Part shown: positions 10,101 to 19,800 of the stretch, one piece after another
How positions within the stretch are numbered: the first letter of the stretch is position 1
Layout of the letters: each line of letters starts with the position of its first letter
DNA from: Flavobacterium sp. 11
Lineage (GTDB): Bacteria; Bacteroidota; Bacteroidia; Flavobacteriales; Flavobacteriaceae
Direction: 5' to 3'
Assembly (NCBI RefSeq): GCF_002754315.1
Contig: NZ_PEFE01000001.1
Location: forward strand, 372,001 to 436,000
DNA length: 64,000 nucleotides
Position numbers and translations under genes: made by a program
Notes under the pieces: generated by a model
Database searches by the model: none
The model's input: only the letters and a program-made list of their open reading frames with translations
Told to the model about the DNA's origin: nothing

Positions 10101-10274
10101 ATCAAAATCCGTAGCCGCAGCTTTGGAAGTTCCTTTAATTAAAACGCTTACTCCTGGGATGGGCAGCCCGTTTTCGTCATATACTTTTCCGTTTACAGTA
10201 ACATCTTGTGCTTGTGCATAAACTGAGAATAGAATAGATAAAAGACAAAAAATGAACAGTTTTGTAAATTTCAT
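7164..10274 (-). CDS. SusC/RagA family TonB-linked outer membrane transporter
   Basis: The 1036-residue product has a signal peptide ending in AQAQ, a carboxypeptidase-regulatory-like domain at about 24-105 (VNGKVYDENGLPIPGVSVL), a short linker with VVVVGYGTQKK, then the TonB-receptor plug (IRVRG, IESIEVLKDAASAAIYG) and a 22-strand type barrel ending in Phe. These are the hallmarks of SusC proteins, which import oligosaccharides with energy from TonB-ExbBD. The susC gene is first in the operon and divergent from the regulator at 10612. The intergenic region carries a 16-base direct repeat likely to be the operator. Nothing is truncated. Confidence 0.96.
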   Translation of the reverse strand: MKFTKLFIFCLLSILFSVYAQAQDVTVNGKVYDENGLPIPGVSVLIKGTSKAAATDFDGNYQIKADSKATLEFSYVGYITSKEAINGRSRVDVKLKSSTENLQEVVVVGYGTQKKSVVTGAISSVKAKDLEKVPNGRIEQALQGRVSGVTIAASSGQPGSGSTIRVRGVTTFGDGGNNPLWVVDGVVVDGGGIGFLNQSDIESIEVLKDAASAAIYGTRAATGVILVTTKKGKSGKISVNYNGFSGISSPEKTLNLLNATQYGALLNEKSVAAGGPAIFPNLSALGVGTDWQKAIFNTSAFRYSHELSISGGSDVSNFYASFGLQEQEGIVSTEISNYSKKNFRLNSTHKISKVFTFGQTLGFSRQKTIGIGNTNSEFGGPLSSAINLDPTTPLVETDPVKANDAPYATNPVIRDANGNPYGISSLVGQEMTNPLAYAKTRLGSYGTSDDIVGNAYIEAAITSHIKVRSTFGAKLATWGGQGFTPVFYLSATSNVLKNNYSKYENKSFAWNVENILTYTNQFGDHNLTVLLGQGSYVDNIGGGLGATLFGLPVTNYKDASFNFDIPQSDRSSYTYDSTHHKLNSLFSRVNYDYKEKYLFTGIIRRDGSTRFGGNNKFGVFPSFNLGWVLTKEDFWKESKVLNTFKIRGGYGVVGNDAIPDFRYLSLVEGGYNYSFGNAGAITTGYANLTLDNPDLRWEETSQANVGFESKLFNDISLTVDLYKKSTKGILRPINIPGYVGVTASPIGNVADMDNKGIEVELGYKKTFGDFNFSANGNVAYLENKVTYVAADSNYLVGDASFQSMGAVTRTQVGLSYNSFYGFKTAGIFQNQAEIDAYTNSSGGLIQPAARPGDFRWVDTDGNGSIGDDDKQFLGSNIPKYTFGLTLNLDYKNFDLMAFAQGAAGNKIFQGLRRLDVGNANYQTIALSRWTGEGTSNDYPRLTNDDTNGNFGKMSDFYLEKGDYLRLKLVQLGYSLPSSVVSKIGANKVRFYLTAENLLTITKYTGYDPEIGGGVFGIDKGIYPQARTFMLGANLQF

Positions 10275-10611
10275 ATTTCTAAAAATTTTGGTTAATTAAT
10301 TAGTAATTTGAAGCAATATTATCACTATTTTTTCTATATTCATTTTAATTATTTACTACAAAAACACATCAAATACATTTTTAATACTTAACAAAAACAC
10401 ATCAAAAAATTTATAAATACTTGTTTTTAAATAGATTAAATATTTTTTTGCTTTGTTATTTAAATGTTAATTTAAATAAAAACCACTACATTTATGAAAT
10501 AAAGAGAAATTGCGTTTTATTTATTGAATTCATTGAAAAACCATCGTTTTATAAACAATAATAATTGCCCTTTTTTAATAACAATCAACTCATTACACTT
10601 AGACTTCAATC
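10275..10611. other. Divergent control region between susC and its regulator
   Basis: This is a 337-base AT-rich region without a gene. It holds a pair of perfect 16-base direct repeats (listed separately). I found no unambiguous TTG/TAnnTTTG promoter pair for either gene, which would fit activator-dependent transcription of the sugar operon. Confidence 0.6.
10358..10406. promoter_or_regulatory. Candidate operator: two direct copies of a 16-base motif
   Basis: The motif ACAAAAACACATCAAA occurs at 10358-10373 and again at 10391-10406. Start-to-start spacing is 33 bases, about three helical turns. It lies 84 to 132 bases upstream of the susC start, a normal place for an activator site, and next to the gene for a LuxR-type DNA-binding regulator. 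Binding is inferred. Confidence 0.6.
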
Positions 10612-13485
10612 ATGAGATTTACCAAACTCCATATTCTGATTTTTTTGATTTTATCATCCTTTACAACAATCTATGGACAGGTGAAAAATATTGGCTTGCC
10701 GGAAATTAGAAACTATAAAAGAACCGACTATAAAGGTGGTACTCAAAACTGGAACATAGATCAAGATAAAAACGGCAATTTATATTTTGCGAATAATAAT
10801 GGTCTTTTCCAATTTGACGGATCATCATGGAAAAAATACAGTTTACCAAATTTATCTGCTATCAGATGTTTGAAGATTGATGACTCCGGGAGAATTTTTG
10901 TTGGAGGCTATGATGAATTTGGATATTTCAAAGCTGATTCTAAAGGAAAACTGGTTTATTTTTCAGTTTCAAAACTAATAAACAAGGACAACATCAAGGC
11001 AATTGACTTCATCTGGAAAATTCATATTCACAAAGGAGAAGTACTATTTCAATCGTTCACAAGAGCCTATATTTTCAAAAACCAGAAGCTTAAATTACTG
11101 GAATCCCCAAACAGATTTCAGTTTTCATTTCACGTAAAAAACCAACTTTATTTTCAGGATATTTCTGCAGGAATATTGGAATATAAAAATGGAAAATTGT
11201 TTCCGTTAAAAGGAACTACCGTTTTGAACACTACAGAAATCTGGGGAATGTTCCCTATGCCAGATAATAAAATACTTATTACAACTTTAGACAAAGGGCT
11301 TTTTATATATGACAATGAAAAAATCACTTCATGGAATACCGAAGCAAATTATTTTATCAAAAAAAACAGTTCCCTTGGCGGGGTAACTATAAAAGATAAG
11401 TTCATCATTCTGAATTCCGTATTAGACGGCATGATCATTTGCGACTTAAACGGAAATATAATTCAGCACATCAATCATAAAAAGGGATTGCAAAACAACA
11501 CCGTACTGACTTCATTTATTGACAGTAAAAACAACCTTTGGCTGGGACTAGACAATGGAATTGCCTTTATTAATGAAAATTCTCCATTTACCTATTTTGG
11601 TTTCAGTTATGATTTAAGTACCGTTTATGCTTCTGCTGCTTATAAAGGAAACCTTTACGTAGCCACTAATCAAGGTCTTTTTTACCATTCTTGGAGCAAT
11701 AGCATTAAAGAAGACACTTTTAAACTTGTTGAAGGAACTACAGGTCAGGCTTGGAATATTCAAGTGATAGACGATCAGCTAATCTGTGCTCACAATAGAG
11801 GCGCTTTGTTGGTTTCGGGAGGAAAAGTTATTAAAACATTAGACAACAAAGGGCATTTTGGCTTTAAGCCAATTCCTAACCGCCCTAATTACTTAATTGG
11901 GTCAACCTACTACGGATTTACCATATTTGAAAAAACATCCGGCGGATGGAGCTATAAAAATCAAGTAGAAGGATTTGACCTATCGGCCAATACATTTGAA
12001 ATAGATGAGCTTAATTTATGGTTAAAAAAAGACAATTTACTTTACCAGCTAACCCTATCAGATGGTTTAAACAAATTTAAATCTATAAAAACACATAAAA
12101 ATCTATCCAACTCAGTTAAGGGAATAGGGAGTTTACAACGAATGAAAAACAACGTATACTTTCAAACAGATAATCGTTTTTATAAGTATTCACAAGAACA
12201 AGATTTGTTTTTTGAAGATAAAAAAATTAGCGCGGTATTTAAAGATGTTCCAAAAATATATTCTTTAACTGAAGATAATTATGGTAATATCTGGTATATT
12301 TTCAGCGAATCATTAGGCGTTTTAATGAAACAGAAAAATGGCACTTATAAAAACTCTATTGCGCCTTTTTCCAGTTTAACAGGCAATCTCGTAAACAACT
12401 ACATCTCCGTAAACACGATTAATCCTGAAAATATATTAATTGGTTTAACCGATGGTTTAGCCCATTATAATCCGAAACTACAGAATTATTCCGTGTCAAA
12501 ACCAATAGCATTTATACGAAGTTTTTCTTATCCTGGAGATACAATAATCTTAGGAAACGGGCAAAATAAGATTGACATGCTCAAAATACCTTATTCAGCA
12601 AATCGCGTAAAATTCACGTTCTCGTCTCCAACTTATGAAAATCTGGAGAATGTAGAATTCTCCTACCAACTGGAAGGTTTTGATGATCGATGGAGCGCTT
12701 GGTCTTCCATTTCAATTAAAGAATACACTAACTTAAGAGAAGGTGATTACAAAATGAAATTAAAAGTGAGAAACAGTCATGGGATTCAATCGCAAGAAGC
12801 AATTGCTACTTTTACTGTTTCCCCACCTTGGTACAGGCATTTTTTGGCATATTTATTTTATCTTTTACTAATTGTTGCTTCTGTGTTTTTCATTCGCAAC
12901 AGAGTAAAAATGAAGATACGAAAAAACAAATATTATGAGACAATTGAACAACGAAGACTTTATTTAGAAAAGGAATCAAAAATAAGACAGGAACAATACG
13001 AACTGGAAAAAGAAATCGAAAAATTAAAAAGTGACAAGTTGCAAATTAAGATTTTAGCTAAGGACAAAGAATTAGTCAATAATTCGCTGCAAGTAGTTAA
13101 GAAAAACAAAATCCTAAATGGCATCATTTACAAATTAAAAGATATCAATGTCGAATCTTTTGATGATTCTACCAAGTTTCAATTTACAAAATTGAATAAA
13201 AGCATCACCAAAGAAGTGAATGCAGACAAAAGCTGGAAAGACTTAGAAAAACACATTAAGAATGTCCATTTTGATTTCCTGAAAAGATTAAAGGAAAAAT
13301 ATCCTACAATATCTCCTCGAGAACTGGATTTATCAACCTATCTATTAATGAATATGTCAACGAAAGAGATTGCCGAAATCATGAATATCTCAAACGGAGG
13401 AGTAGAACTGGCACGTTACCGATTGAGAAAAAAACTAGGACTCAATAAAAAAGAAAATCTAATTGGATTTCTAATGAGCATTTAA
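10612..13485 (+). CDS. Membrane-spanning propeller/Y_Y_Y regulator with cytoplasmic LuxR-type HTH
   Basis: The 957-residue product has a signal peptide (about 1-23), then about 600 residues of two-component-regulator-type beta-propeller blades (NWNIDQDKNGNLYFANNNGL; NNLWLGLDNGIAF). A Y_Y_Y domain follows at about 663-735 (FSYQLEGFDDRWSAW), then one membrane helix (about 743-763), a long coiled coil (about 770-850) and a C-terminal helix-turn-helix at about 895-957 (SPRELDLSTYLL, STKEIAEIMNIS) like LuxR/GerE. The sensor half matches hybrid two-component systems of sugar loci, but there is no histidine kinase, receiver or phospho-acceptor. It is therefore a one-component transmembrane regulator. 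Location next to susC indicates that it senses glycan in the periplasm and controls the locus. Confidence 0.88.
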   Translation: MRFTKLHILIFLILSSFTTIYGQVKNIGLPEIRNYKRTDYKGGTQNWNIDQDKNGNLYFANNNGLFQFDGSSWKKYSLPNLSAIRCLKIDDSGRIFVGGYDEFGYFKADSKGKLVYFSVSKLINKDNIKAIDFIWKIHIHKGEVLFQSFTRAYIFKNQKLKLLESPNRFQFSFHVKNQLYFQDISAGILEYKNGKLFPLKGTTVLNTTEIWGMFPMPDNKILITTLDKGLFIYDNEKITSWNTEANYFIKKNSSLGGVTIKDKFIILNSVLDGMIICDLNGNIIQHINHKKGLQNNTVLTSFIDSKNNLWLGLDNGIAFINENSPFTYFGFSYDLSTVYASAAYKGNLYVATNQGLFYHSWSNSIKEDTFKLVEGTTGQAWNIQVIDDQLICAHNRGALLVSGGKVIKTLDNKGHFGFKPIPNRPNYLIGSTYYGFTIFEKTSGGWSYKNQVEGFDLSANTFEIDELNLWLKKDNLLYQLTLSDGLNKFKSIKTHKNLSNSVKGIGSLQRMKNNVYFQTDNRFYKYSQEQDLFFEDKKISAVFKDVPKIYSLTEDNYGNIWYIFSESLGVLMKQKNGTYKNSIAPFSSLTGNLVNNYISVNTINPENILIGLTDGLAHYNPKLQNYSVSKPIAFIRSFSYPGDTIILGNGQNKIDMLKIPYSANRVKFTFSSPTYENLENVEFSYQLEGFDDRWSAWSSISIKEYTNLREGDYKMKLKVRNSHGIQSQEAIATFTVSPPWYRHFLAYLFYLLLIVASVFFIRNRVKMKIRKNKYYETIEQRRLYLEKESKIRQEQYELEKEIEKLKSDKLQIKILAKDKELVNNSLQVVKKNKILNGIIYKLKDINVESFDDSTKFQFTKLNKSITKEVNADKSWKDLEKHIKNVHFDFLKRLKEKYPTISPRELDLSTYLLMNMSTKEIAEIMNISNGGVELARYRLRKKLGLNKKENLIGFLMSI

Positions 13486-13495
13486 TAAAAACCAA

Positions 13496-13527
13496 AAATG
13501 CCATCATAAATTACTATGATGGCATTT
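13496..13527. terminator. Bidirectional terminator between the regulator and murF
   Basis: Thirteen-base perfect arms (AAATGCCATCATA and its complement) have a six-base loop between two convergent genes. A- and T-rich flanks allow it to act in both directions. Confidence 0.75.
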
Positions 13528-13549
13528 CTATTATAAAAACAGCTGTTCT

Positions 13550-14836
13550 TTATGTCAAGAAATTTAAAGTTCGCTCCAATGCCATTCCCCTGGATCCTTT
13601 TATCAAGATAGTACAATTATTGAATTCAGTCATTGGTAAATGATTTGAAAATTCTTCAAATGTATTGTAAAACCAAAAGTTGCTTTTTTCAAATTTATTG
13701 GCATAAAATGCTGAACCGATAAAATAACATTTCACGTTATCTTCATTCGAAAGCAGGTCAACTATTGCTTTATGCTCTTGCTGACTTTCCCTTCCTAACT
13801 CAAACATGTCTCCCAAAATCATTGCTTTATTTGAACTCTCTAACTGCAGAAAATTCTCAATAGCTACAGCCATACTGCTTGGGTTTGCATTATAGGCGTC
13901 CAGAATAATTTGGTTAGTTCCTTTTGTCAATAATTGCGACCTGTTATTCTCAGGGACATAGCTTTCTAAAGCTTCTTTTATTGCGATATCATCAATTTTA
14001 AAATACTTTCCTATAGTAAGCGCCGCATTGATGTTATTGGCATTATACAAGCCTATTAAATGCGTTGAAATAGTTAGATCAGAATAGTTTATTGCCACAA
14101 ATGGATTTGCTTTGACTGAGGTAATATTTACATTCGCGTTTGTTTTATTTATGCCAAAAGAATAGGCCTTTAACGACATTGACTTTTCAACTTGAATAGG
14201 ATCTTCTAGATTTATAAAAGCAAGTTTATCATTTACCGAAAGGTACTGATACATTTCGCTTTTTCCTTCAATCACTCCTTCAACACCACCAAAACCTTCT
14301 AAATGCGCTTTTCCAAAATTAGTGATGTAGCCATAATCCGGTTTTGCTAATTCACATAGAAATTCAATTTCTTTTTTGTGGTTCGCCCCCATTTCAACAA
14401 TTCCAATTTCTGTTTCTGAATTAAACGAAAGCAATGTCAACGGAACACCAATGTGATTGTTAAGGTTTCCAACGGTAGCTTTAATATTAAATTTTTTAGA
14501 AAGAACAACATGAATCAGTTCTTTGGTCGTAGTTTTTCCATTACTTCCGGTAAGGGCAATTATAGGGAGTTTCAAATATTCACGGTGAAACTTAGCCAGT
14601 TCCTGTAAGGCTATTAAACTGTCATCAACTAAGATTGTTCTTTGGTCAATAAAATAAGATTCATCGTCAATTATTACATAAGAAGCACCTTTATCTAATG
14701 CTTCTTTCGCAAATGTATTAGCATCAAAACGCTCCCCTTTTATGGCGACAAATAAGGAGTTGAACTCAATCTTACGGGTATCAATCGAAACCGATTTACA
14801 TTTTAAAAATAAACTATGAATGTAACTAATATCCAT
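13550..14836 (-). CDS. murF: UDP-N-acetylmuramoyl-tripeptide--D-alanyl-D-alanine ligase
   Basis: The 428-residue product is a complete Mur ligase. It has an N-terminal MurF-type domain (SIDTRKIEFNSLFVAIKGERFDAN), the ATP-binding loop ALTGSNGKTTTKE (P-loop about residues 96-103), the GNLNNHIGVPLTLL segment specific to MurF-like ligases, EMGANHKKEI, and a C-terminal domain with LDAYNANPSSM and GDMFELG. MurF adds D-Ala-D-Ala to the UDP-MurNAc-tripeptide in the cytoplasm, completing the peptidoglycan precursor. The gene follows gldJ on the same strand after an intrinsic terminator, so it is probably expressed mainly from its own promoter in the short gap. Confidence 0.96.
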   Translation of the reverse strand: MDISYIHSLFLKCKSVSIDTRKIEFNSLFVAIKGERFDANTFAKEALDKGASYVIIDDESYFIDQRTILVDDSLIALQELAKFHREYLKLPIIALTGSNGKTTTKELIHVVLSKKFNIKATVGNLNNHIGVPLTLLSFNSETEIGIVEMGANHKKEIEFLCELAKPDYGYITNFGKAHLEGFGGVEGVIEGKSEMYQYLSVNDKLAFINLEDPIQVEKSMSLKAYSFGINKTNANVNITSVKANPFVAINYSDLTISTHLIGLYNANNINAALTIGKYFKIDDIAIKEALESYVPENNRSQLLTKGTNQIILDAYNANPSSMAVAIENFLQLESSNKAMILGDMFELGRESQQEHKAIVDLLSNEDNVKCYFIGSAFYANKFEKSNFWFYNTFEEFSNHLPMTEFNNCTILIKGSRGMALERTLNFLT

Positions 14837-14854
14837 TTGAAACGATTTAAAAAA

Positions 14855-14882
14855 ATAAAAGCCCTAATCAAAGGGCTTTTAT
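14855..14882 (-). terminator. Intrinsic terminator of gldJ
   Basis: An 11-base stem (ATAAAAGCCCT with complement) has a six-base loop and continues into T-rich sequence on the minus strand. It lies 18 bases after the gldJ stop codon and before murF. Confidence 0.75.
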
Positions 14883-14900
14883 TTTTATTTTATAAAAAAA

Positions 14901-16586
14901 TTAATTTCTAGCTGTTTTTTTCTTGTCTGCTTTAGGCCCTACTCTAGACATAGCGCATCTAAAACCGATGTAATCTGTAGCCATATCTTGTGGAAAATAC
15001 CTTCTTTGTGCAGGATCTAACCAATAAGCTCTATCTCTCCAAGAACCACCCTTATAAACTCTAACTTCATCATTTATCAAAGTTGTTCTCTTGCTTGATT
15101 TATCATATTTTCTAACCATTTTACCTAAACTGTCTGTAGTAACATTGTGTTTAGGTGAGTTATACATGATTTTCTCATCTTTTTGTTTTTCAGTATCCGC
15201 TTCAGAAGATCCAAAGTTATAATATCTGGTAGATTGTTTATCACCATCTCTGTAATTAGTATTATCACTTTTGTCGAAATTCTGTCTCAAATACGTCTCT
15301 TTTTCATCAACAGGAACTTGAGCAATTTGACCCGGGAATTTTCTGGCAACTATTCTACCGTTACTTAAAGTATCAAATTTCATATTCTCTTTAGTAACAA
15401 TTTCAACCTTACCGTCTGCTCCGATTTTATTTTTAGTGTATTGATTTCCTCTAAAATAGTTAAAATCATTTGCTTCATTGTCGATTATAGGTCTGTAAAC
15501 ATCTTGTACCCATTCAGCAACATTTCCAGCCATATCATACAATCCAAAATCATTTGCAGGGTATTTTTTAACTTCATTGGTAATATCTGCACCATCATCG
15601 GACCAACCTGCAATTCCACCGTAATCTCCATTACCTTGTTTGAAATTGGCTAACTGATCTCCTTTACTTTGTCTTTTACCTGAACGAGTATAACCTCCTG
15701 ACCAAGGGTATTTTTTTTGACCTTTATAGATATTGTATTCTCTTTGTCCTACATCGGCAGCAGCTGCATATTCCCATTCTGCTTCAGTTGGTAGTCTGTA
15801 TTCAGGAAGAAGTATTCCAGAAGAGCGTTGTGCATAAACATTTTTAGGCTCAATAACTTTACCGTCTTTTCCAGCTTTAGGAGCTTTTTTACCTCCATTT
15901 TTTCCTTTTAATACAATTTCTTCATTTCCTCCGTATGCCAAAGTAGGTGAATTCAAATACGTTTCTGTATCAAAATTACTGTCAGCTGTTACATCTAAAG
16001 TCTTTGCATTCTTTTTAAGATATCCGTTTTTTTCCAAAAGTGCTTCATTTACACGTTGCGTTCTCCAGTTACTGAATTCAACTGCTTGAATCCAATTTAC
16101 TCCAACAACAGGATATTCTGCATAAGAAGGATGTCTTAAATAATTATTAGTCATCGTTTCATTGTAACCCAATCTATTTCTCCAAACTAACGTATCAGGT
16201 GAGGCGCCTTCGTATATGTTTTTATAATTTTCTTCAGTGGGTGGGTAAACACTTTTCAACCAATCTAAGTAATCTAAATACATAGAGTTTGTAACTTCAG
16301 TCTCATCCATATAAAAAGACTGAACGTGCTGTTGTGTTGGCGTATTATTCCAATCATGCATAACATCATCCTCTACTTTTCCCATAGTAAATGTACCACC
16401 TTCCACAAAAACCAAACCTGGCCCTGCTTGTTGTTTTTTACTTGAACCTGCTTTTTTGCTGTCCATATTCCAACCGGTTGCTCTTGAGGTGTTTTTGGAG
16501 CTGGACTTTTTACTGCAACTGGAAAAACCAATTACTAACAGGATTGATATCAACAATCGTAAGCCCATAATTTTGTTTGCTTTCAT
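14901..16586 (-). CDS. gldJ: Gliding motility lipoprotein GldJ
   Basis: The 561-residue lipoprotein (Cys24 in GFSSC) has a sulfatase-modifying-factor/FGE fold: FVEGGTFTMGK, DETEVTNSMYLDYLDWL, YPVVGVNWIQAVEFSNWRTQR, YRLPTEAEWEYAA, NDFGLYDMAGNVAEWVQDVYRP and the ending RVYKGGSWRDRAYWLDPAQRR...IGFRCAM. GldJ proteins have this fold and length but lack sulfatase-activating chemistry. They are structural parts of the gliding motor and are needed for stable GldK and type IX secretion. Divergence from porU is the arrangement known in Flavobacterium johnsoniae, which strengthens the call. It ends just before a terminator. Confidence 0.94.
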   Translation of the reverse strand: MKANKIMGLRLLISILLVIGFSSCSKKSSSKNTSRATGWNMDSKKAGSSKKQQAGPGLVFVEGGTFTMGKVEDDVMHDWNNTPTQQHVQSFYMDETEVTNSMYLDYLDWLKSVYPPTEENYKNIYEGASPDTLVWRNRLGYNETMTNNYLRHPSYAEYPVVGVNWIQAVEFSNWRTQRVNEALLEKNGYLKKNAKTLDVTADSNFDTETYLNSPTLAYGGNEEIVLKGKNGGKKAPKAGKDGKVIEPKNVYAQRSSGILLPEYRLPTEAEWEYAAAADVGQREYNIYKGQKKYPWSGGYTRSGKRQSKGDQLANFKQGNGDYGGIAGWSDDGADITNEVKKYPANDFGLYDMAGNVAEWVQDVYRPIIDNEANDFNYFRGNQYTKNKIGADGKVEIVTKENMKFDTLSNGRIVARKFPGQIAQVPVDEKETYLRQNFDKSDNTNYRDGDKQSTRYYNFGSSEADTEKQKDEKIMYNSPKHNVTTDSLGKMVRKYDKSSKRTTLINDEVRVYKGGSWRDRAYWLDPAQRRYFPQDMATDYIGFRCAMSRVGPKADKKKTARN

Positions 16587-16716
16587 ACTCTTTAGTAGGT
16601 AATAATAGTAGGTAATAATTTAAGTGCCGCAATATAATAATTAACCATTAATCAACATCATACTTTTAAATAATTTTCGCCGATGTAATTTTAACAATAA
16701 ATTATATATCAAAACG

Positions 16717-16724
16717 CAAATTTA
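16717..16724 (-). promoter_or_regulatory. Candidate -7 element for gldJ
   Basis: The minus strand reads TAAATTTG, matching the Bacteroidota -7 consensus TAnnTTTG, about 130 bases upstream of gldJ. No good -33 TTTG is seen 19 bases upstream, so confidence is limited. Confidence 0.4.
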
Positions 16725-16806
16725 TAATATTTATTATTTAAATCACACGAAATGGTTTATTTTTACTGATAAATAATAACTCACTATTAATCACGTTAAA
16801 AAAACG

Positions 16807-19800
16807 ATGAGAAAAATACTTTTGGCTTATTTATGCCTGATTCCTTTTGTTTCTTTTGCTCAAATTAAAGGTGACGCAGTCATTGAATGGACAGATAAAA
16901 AAGAAATGTCCTATGGCGATTTCAAAGTCATTATCCCTCAATTTACAGGAAATAATTTTCATTATGATGCTTCCCAAAAGGCATTGCTTTATACCTTAAA
17001 AATAAAAGAGCCAATCTCTTTTAACGAAGGGAAAGTCACAATCACAAATGTAGCTTACGAAACAATCACAACTTCACAACTTGGTGATTTGGCTTCCGAA
17101 AATATTCCTAAAACAATAAATGCATCTCTAAATGTAAGCATTTCAAGAGATATCAAAGACGCTTTTATCAATCTTTCACCTATAATTAAGGACGATTTCG
17201 GTTTTAAACGCATAAAGTCTTTTTCCTATGAAGTAGACGCCAATACTGCAAGAATATCACAATCCAGCAAAAGCGCAAGCACAAATAGCATCATCAATTC
17301 TGTTTTAGCAACAGGCAACTGGTATCAATTTTATGTTGAAAAATCCGGTGTATATAAAATCACTAAAACTTTTTTACAACAATTAGGGTTAGACCCAAAT
17401 ACATTAGACCCGCGAAAAATAAAAATTTATGGTAATGGAGGACGAATGCTTCCGTTATCAAACAATATTTTTTATCCAAACGACCTATCCGAAAACGCAA
17501 TTCAAATCAATGGCGAAGTTGACGGAATTTTCAACAACGACGATTATATTCTTTTTTATGCCGAAGGAGTTGACACTTGGAACCAAGAAAGTTTGACTTT
17601 TACTAATCTGTACGATACAAAGTCTTATTATTACATTACTATTCAAGGTGCCGATGGAAAAAGAATCGCTCCTATGGCTCAACCTTCCGGAAGCAGCACT
17701 TTAAACATCACTTCTTTTGACAATCAACAATACCACGAGGTAGACCTTATTAATGTAGCGCGATTAGGTCGCCAATGGTTTGGTGAATCATTTGAAGTCA
17801 AAGACGAACAGGAATTCGATTTTAATTTTCCGAATTTTGATCCTTCAACTCCTGTAAAAGTACTATTAACGGCCGCTTCAGCTGCATTTACCCCAACTAC
17901 TTTGAATGTGACTGCAAATGGAACTGCAGTTGGCACTATTTCTTTTCCTGCTTTAAACAATAATTCCGGAACTGAGTTTTATTTAGGTTCTTTACCAAAC
18001 AACACCAGCTTTAATGGTGCCGAAAACATAAAAATAAAATTGAAATACAATAATAATGGTGTTCCGGGTTCCAAAGGTTTTCTGGACAACATCAGGCTTA
18101 TCGCCAAGCGAAAACTGCAAGGCTACGGAAAACAGTTTCATTTTCAATACGATCAATCCAATTCAAGTTTTGGAATTGTGAATTACAGCCTTTCAAACAC
18201 AACAGATATTCCACAAATTTGGGATGTCACCGATATTTATAATGTAACCACAATCGAAAACTCAAATCAAAGCACAATAAATTTTAAAGCAAACTTGGGA
18301 GAGCTCAGAAAATATATTGCTTTAGATGCTTCGGATTATTACACTCCTTTAAAAGATACCAAATCAAAAGTCACTAATCAAAACCTAAAAGGAACAGTAT
18401 TAAAAAACGGACAAGGTCAATTTCAAGACATCGATTACGTGATTATCACACCCACTTTTTTAGCCACACAAGCTGAAAAATTAGCCACTTTTCATCGCAC
18501 CCAATCCAATTTAAATGTAAAAGTAATTTCATTAGAGTCCATCTATCAAGAATTTTCTTCTGGAAAGCAAGATGTTGCAGCAATCCGAAATTGCATTAAG
18601 TACATCTATGAAAATGCTTCGGCACCGGAGAAAAGAGTAAAGTTTGTCAATCTTTTTGGAGATGCCTCTTATGATTTTAAAAATAGAATCACAAACAACA
18701 CTAATGTCGTACCCATTTACCACGCCTTAAACAGTAGCACTACGGGTGAATCCTCTTTTGCTTCAGATGATTTTTTTGGATTAATGGATGCTACAGAAGG
18801 AAATGTTGTTTCGTATTTTGGAGGAATTGATATTGCTGTGGGCAGAATGCTGGTGAATGATGCCAAACAAGCTGACGAAATGGTAAATAAAGTCATCGAA
18901 TATCACGACTTGAAATCCTACGGAAGCTGGAGAAATAACTTCGCATTGGTTTCTGATGATTCAGACATAGCATCTGATGCCAGTTTACAAAACAGACAAA
19001 ATAGCCTTGCAAATACAATTGCTTCCGAAAAACCATTTCTAAATGTGACTAAAATTCTTTTAGATTCTTATGTCCAAGAAGCATCCGCAGGAGGTTCCAG
19101 ATATCCAAAAGCAAGAACGGACTTCTTCAATGCTTTCGAAAAAGGGGCTTTGGTCTTTAATTATTTAGGACACGGTGGCGAAGATGGCTTATCAGGCGAA
19201 CGCATTTGGGAAAAATCAGATGGACAGAACTTGAGCAATCAATACAAGTATCCTTTATTTATAACTATCACTTGTGAATTTTCCCGTTTTGACAATCCTT
19301 TAAGACCAACCGCTGGAGAATATACCTATTGGAATCCTAAAGGCGGAGCAATCGCAATGATTACTACCATTCGATCCATTGGACAATTCAGTGCAGAAAA
19401 TTTCAACGACGCTCTGACAAAAAATTTATTATCGTACAATTCGAACCAATATACTTCAATTGCAGAGGCGCTGCGAATTTCAAAAAACAGCAATCCAAAT
19501 TCAGCCACCAATGTTGTTTTTTATATTGGCGATCCAGCATTGATGCTTGCAATTCCAAGACCAAAAATTAGATTAACTAAAGTAAATGACATTCCGGTAA
19601 CCCAAACCATCGACGACTTCAAATCATTGGCAAAAATGAAACTGACAGGAGAAGTTACAGATGAAAACAATAACTTGTTGACGAATTATAACGGAGAAGT
19701 TTCTACAACTATTTTTGACAAAACAGTTTCAAGAACAACATATAACAATGACGGTAATAGTCCGCCTATTAATTTCAATGTTTTAGGCGAAACAATATTC

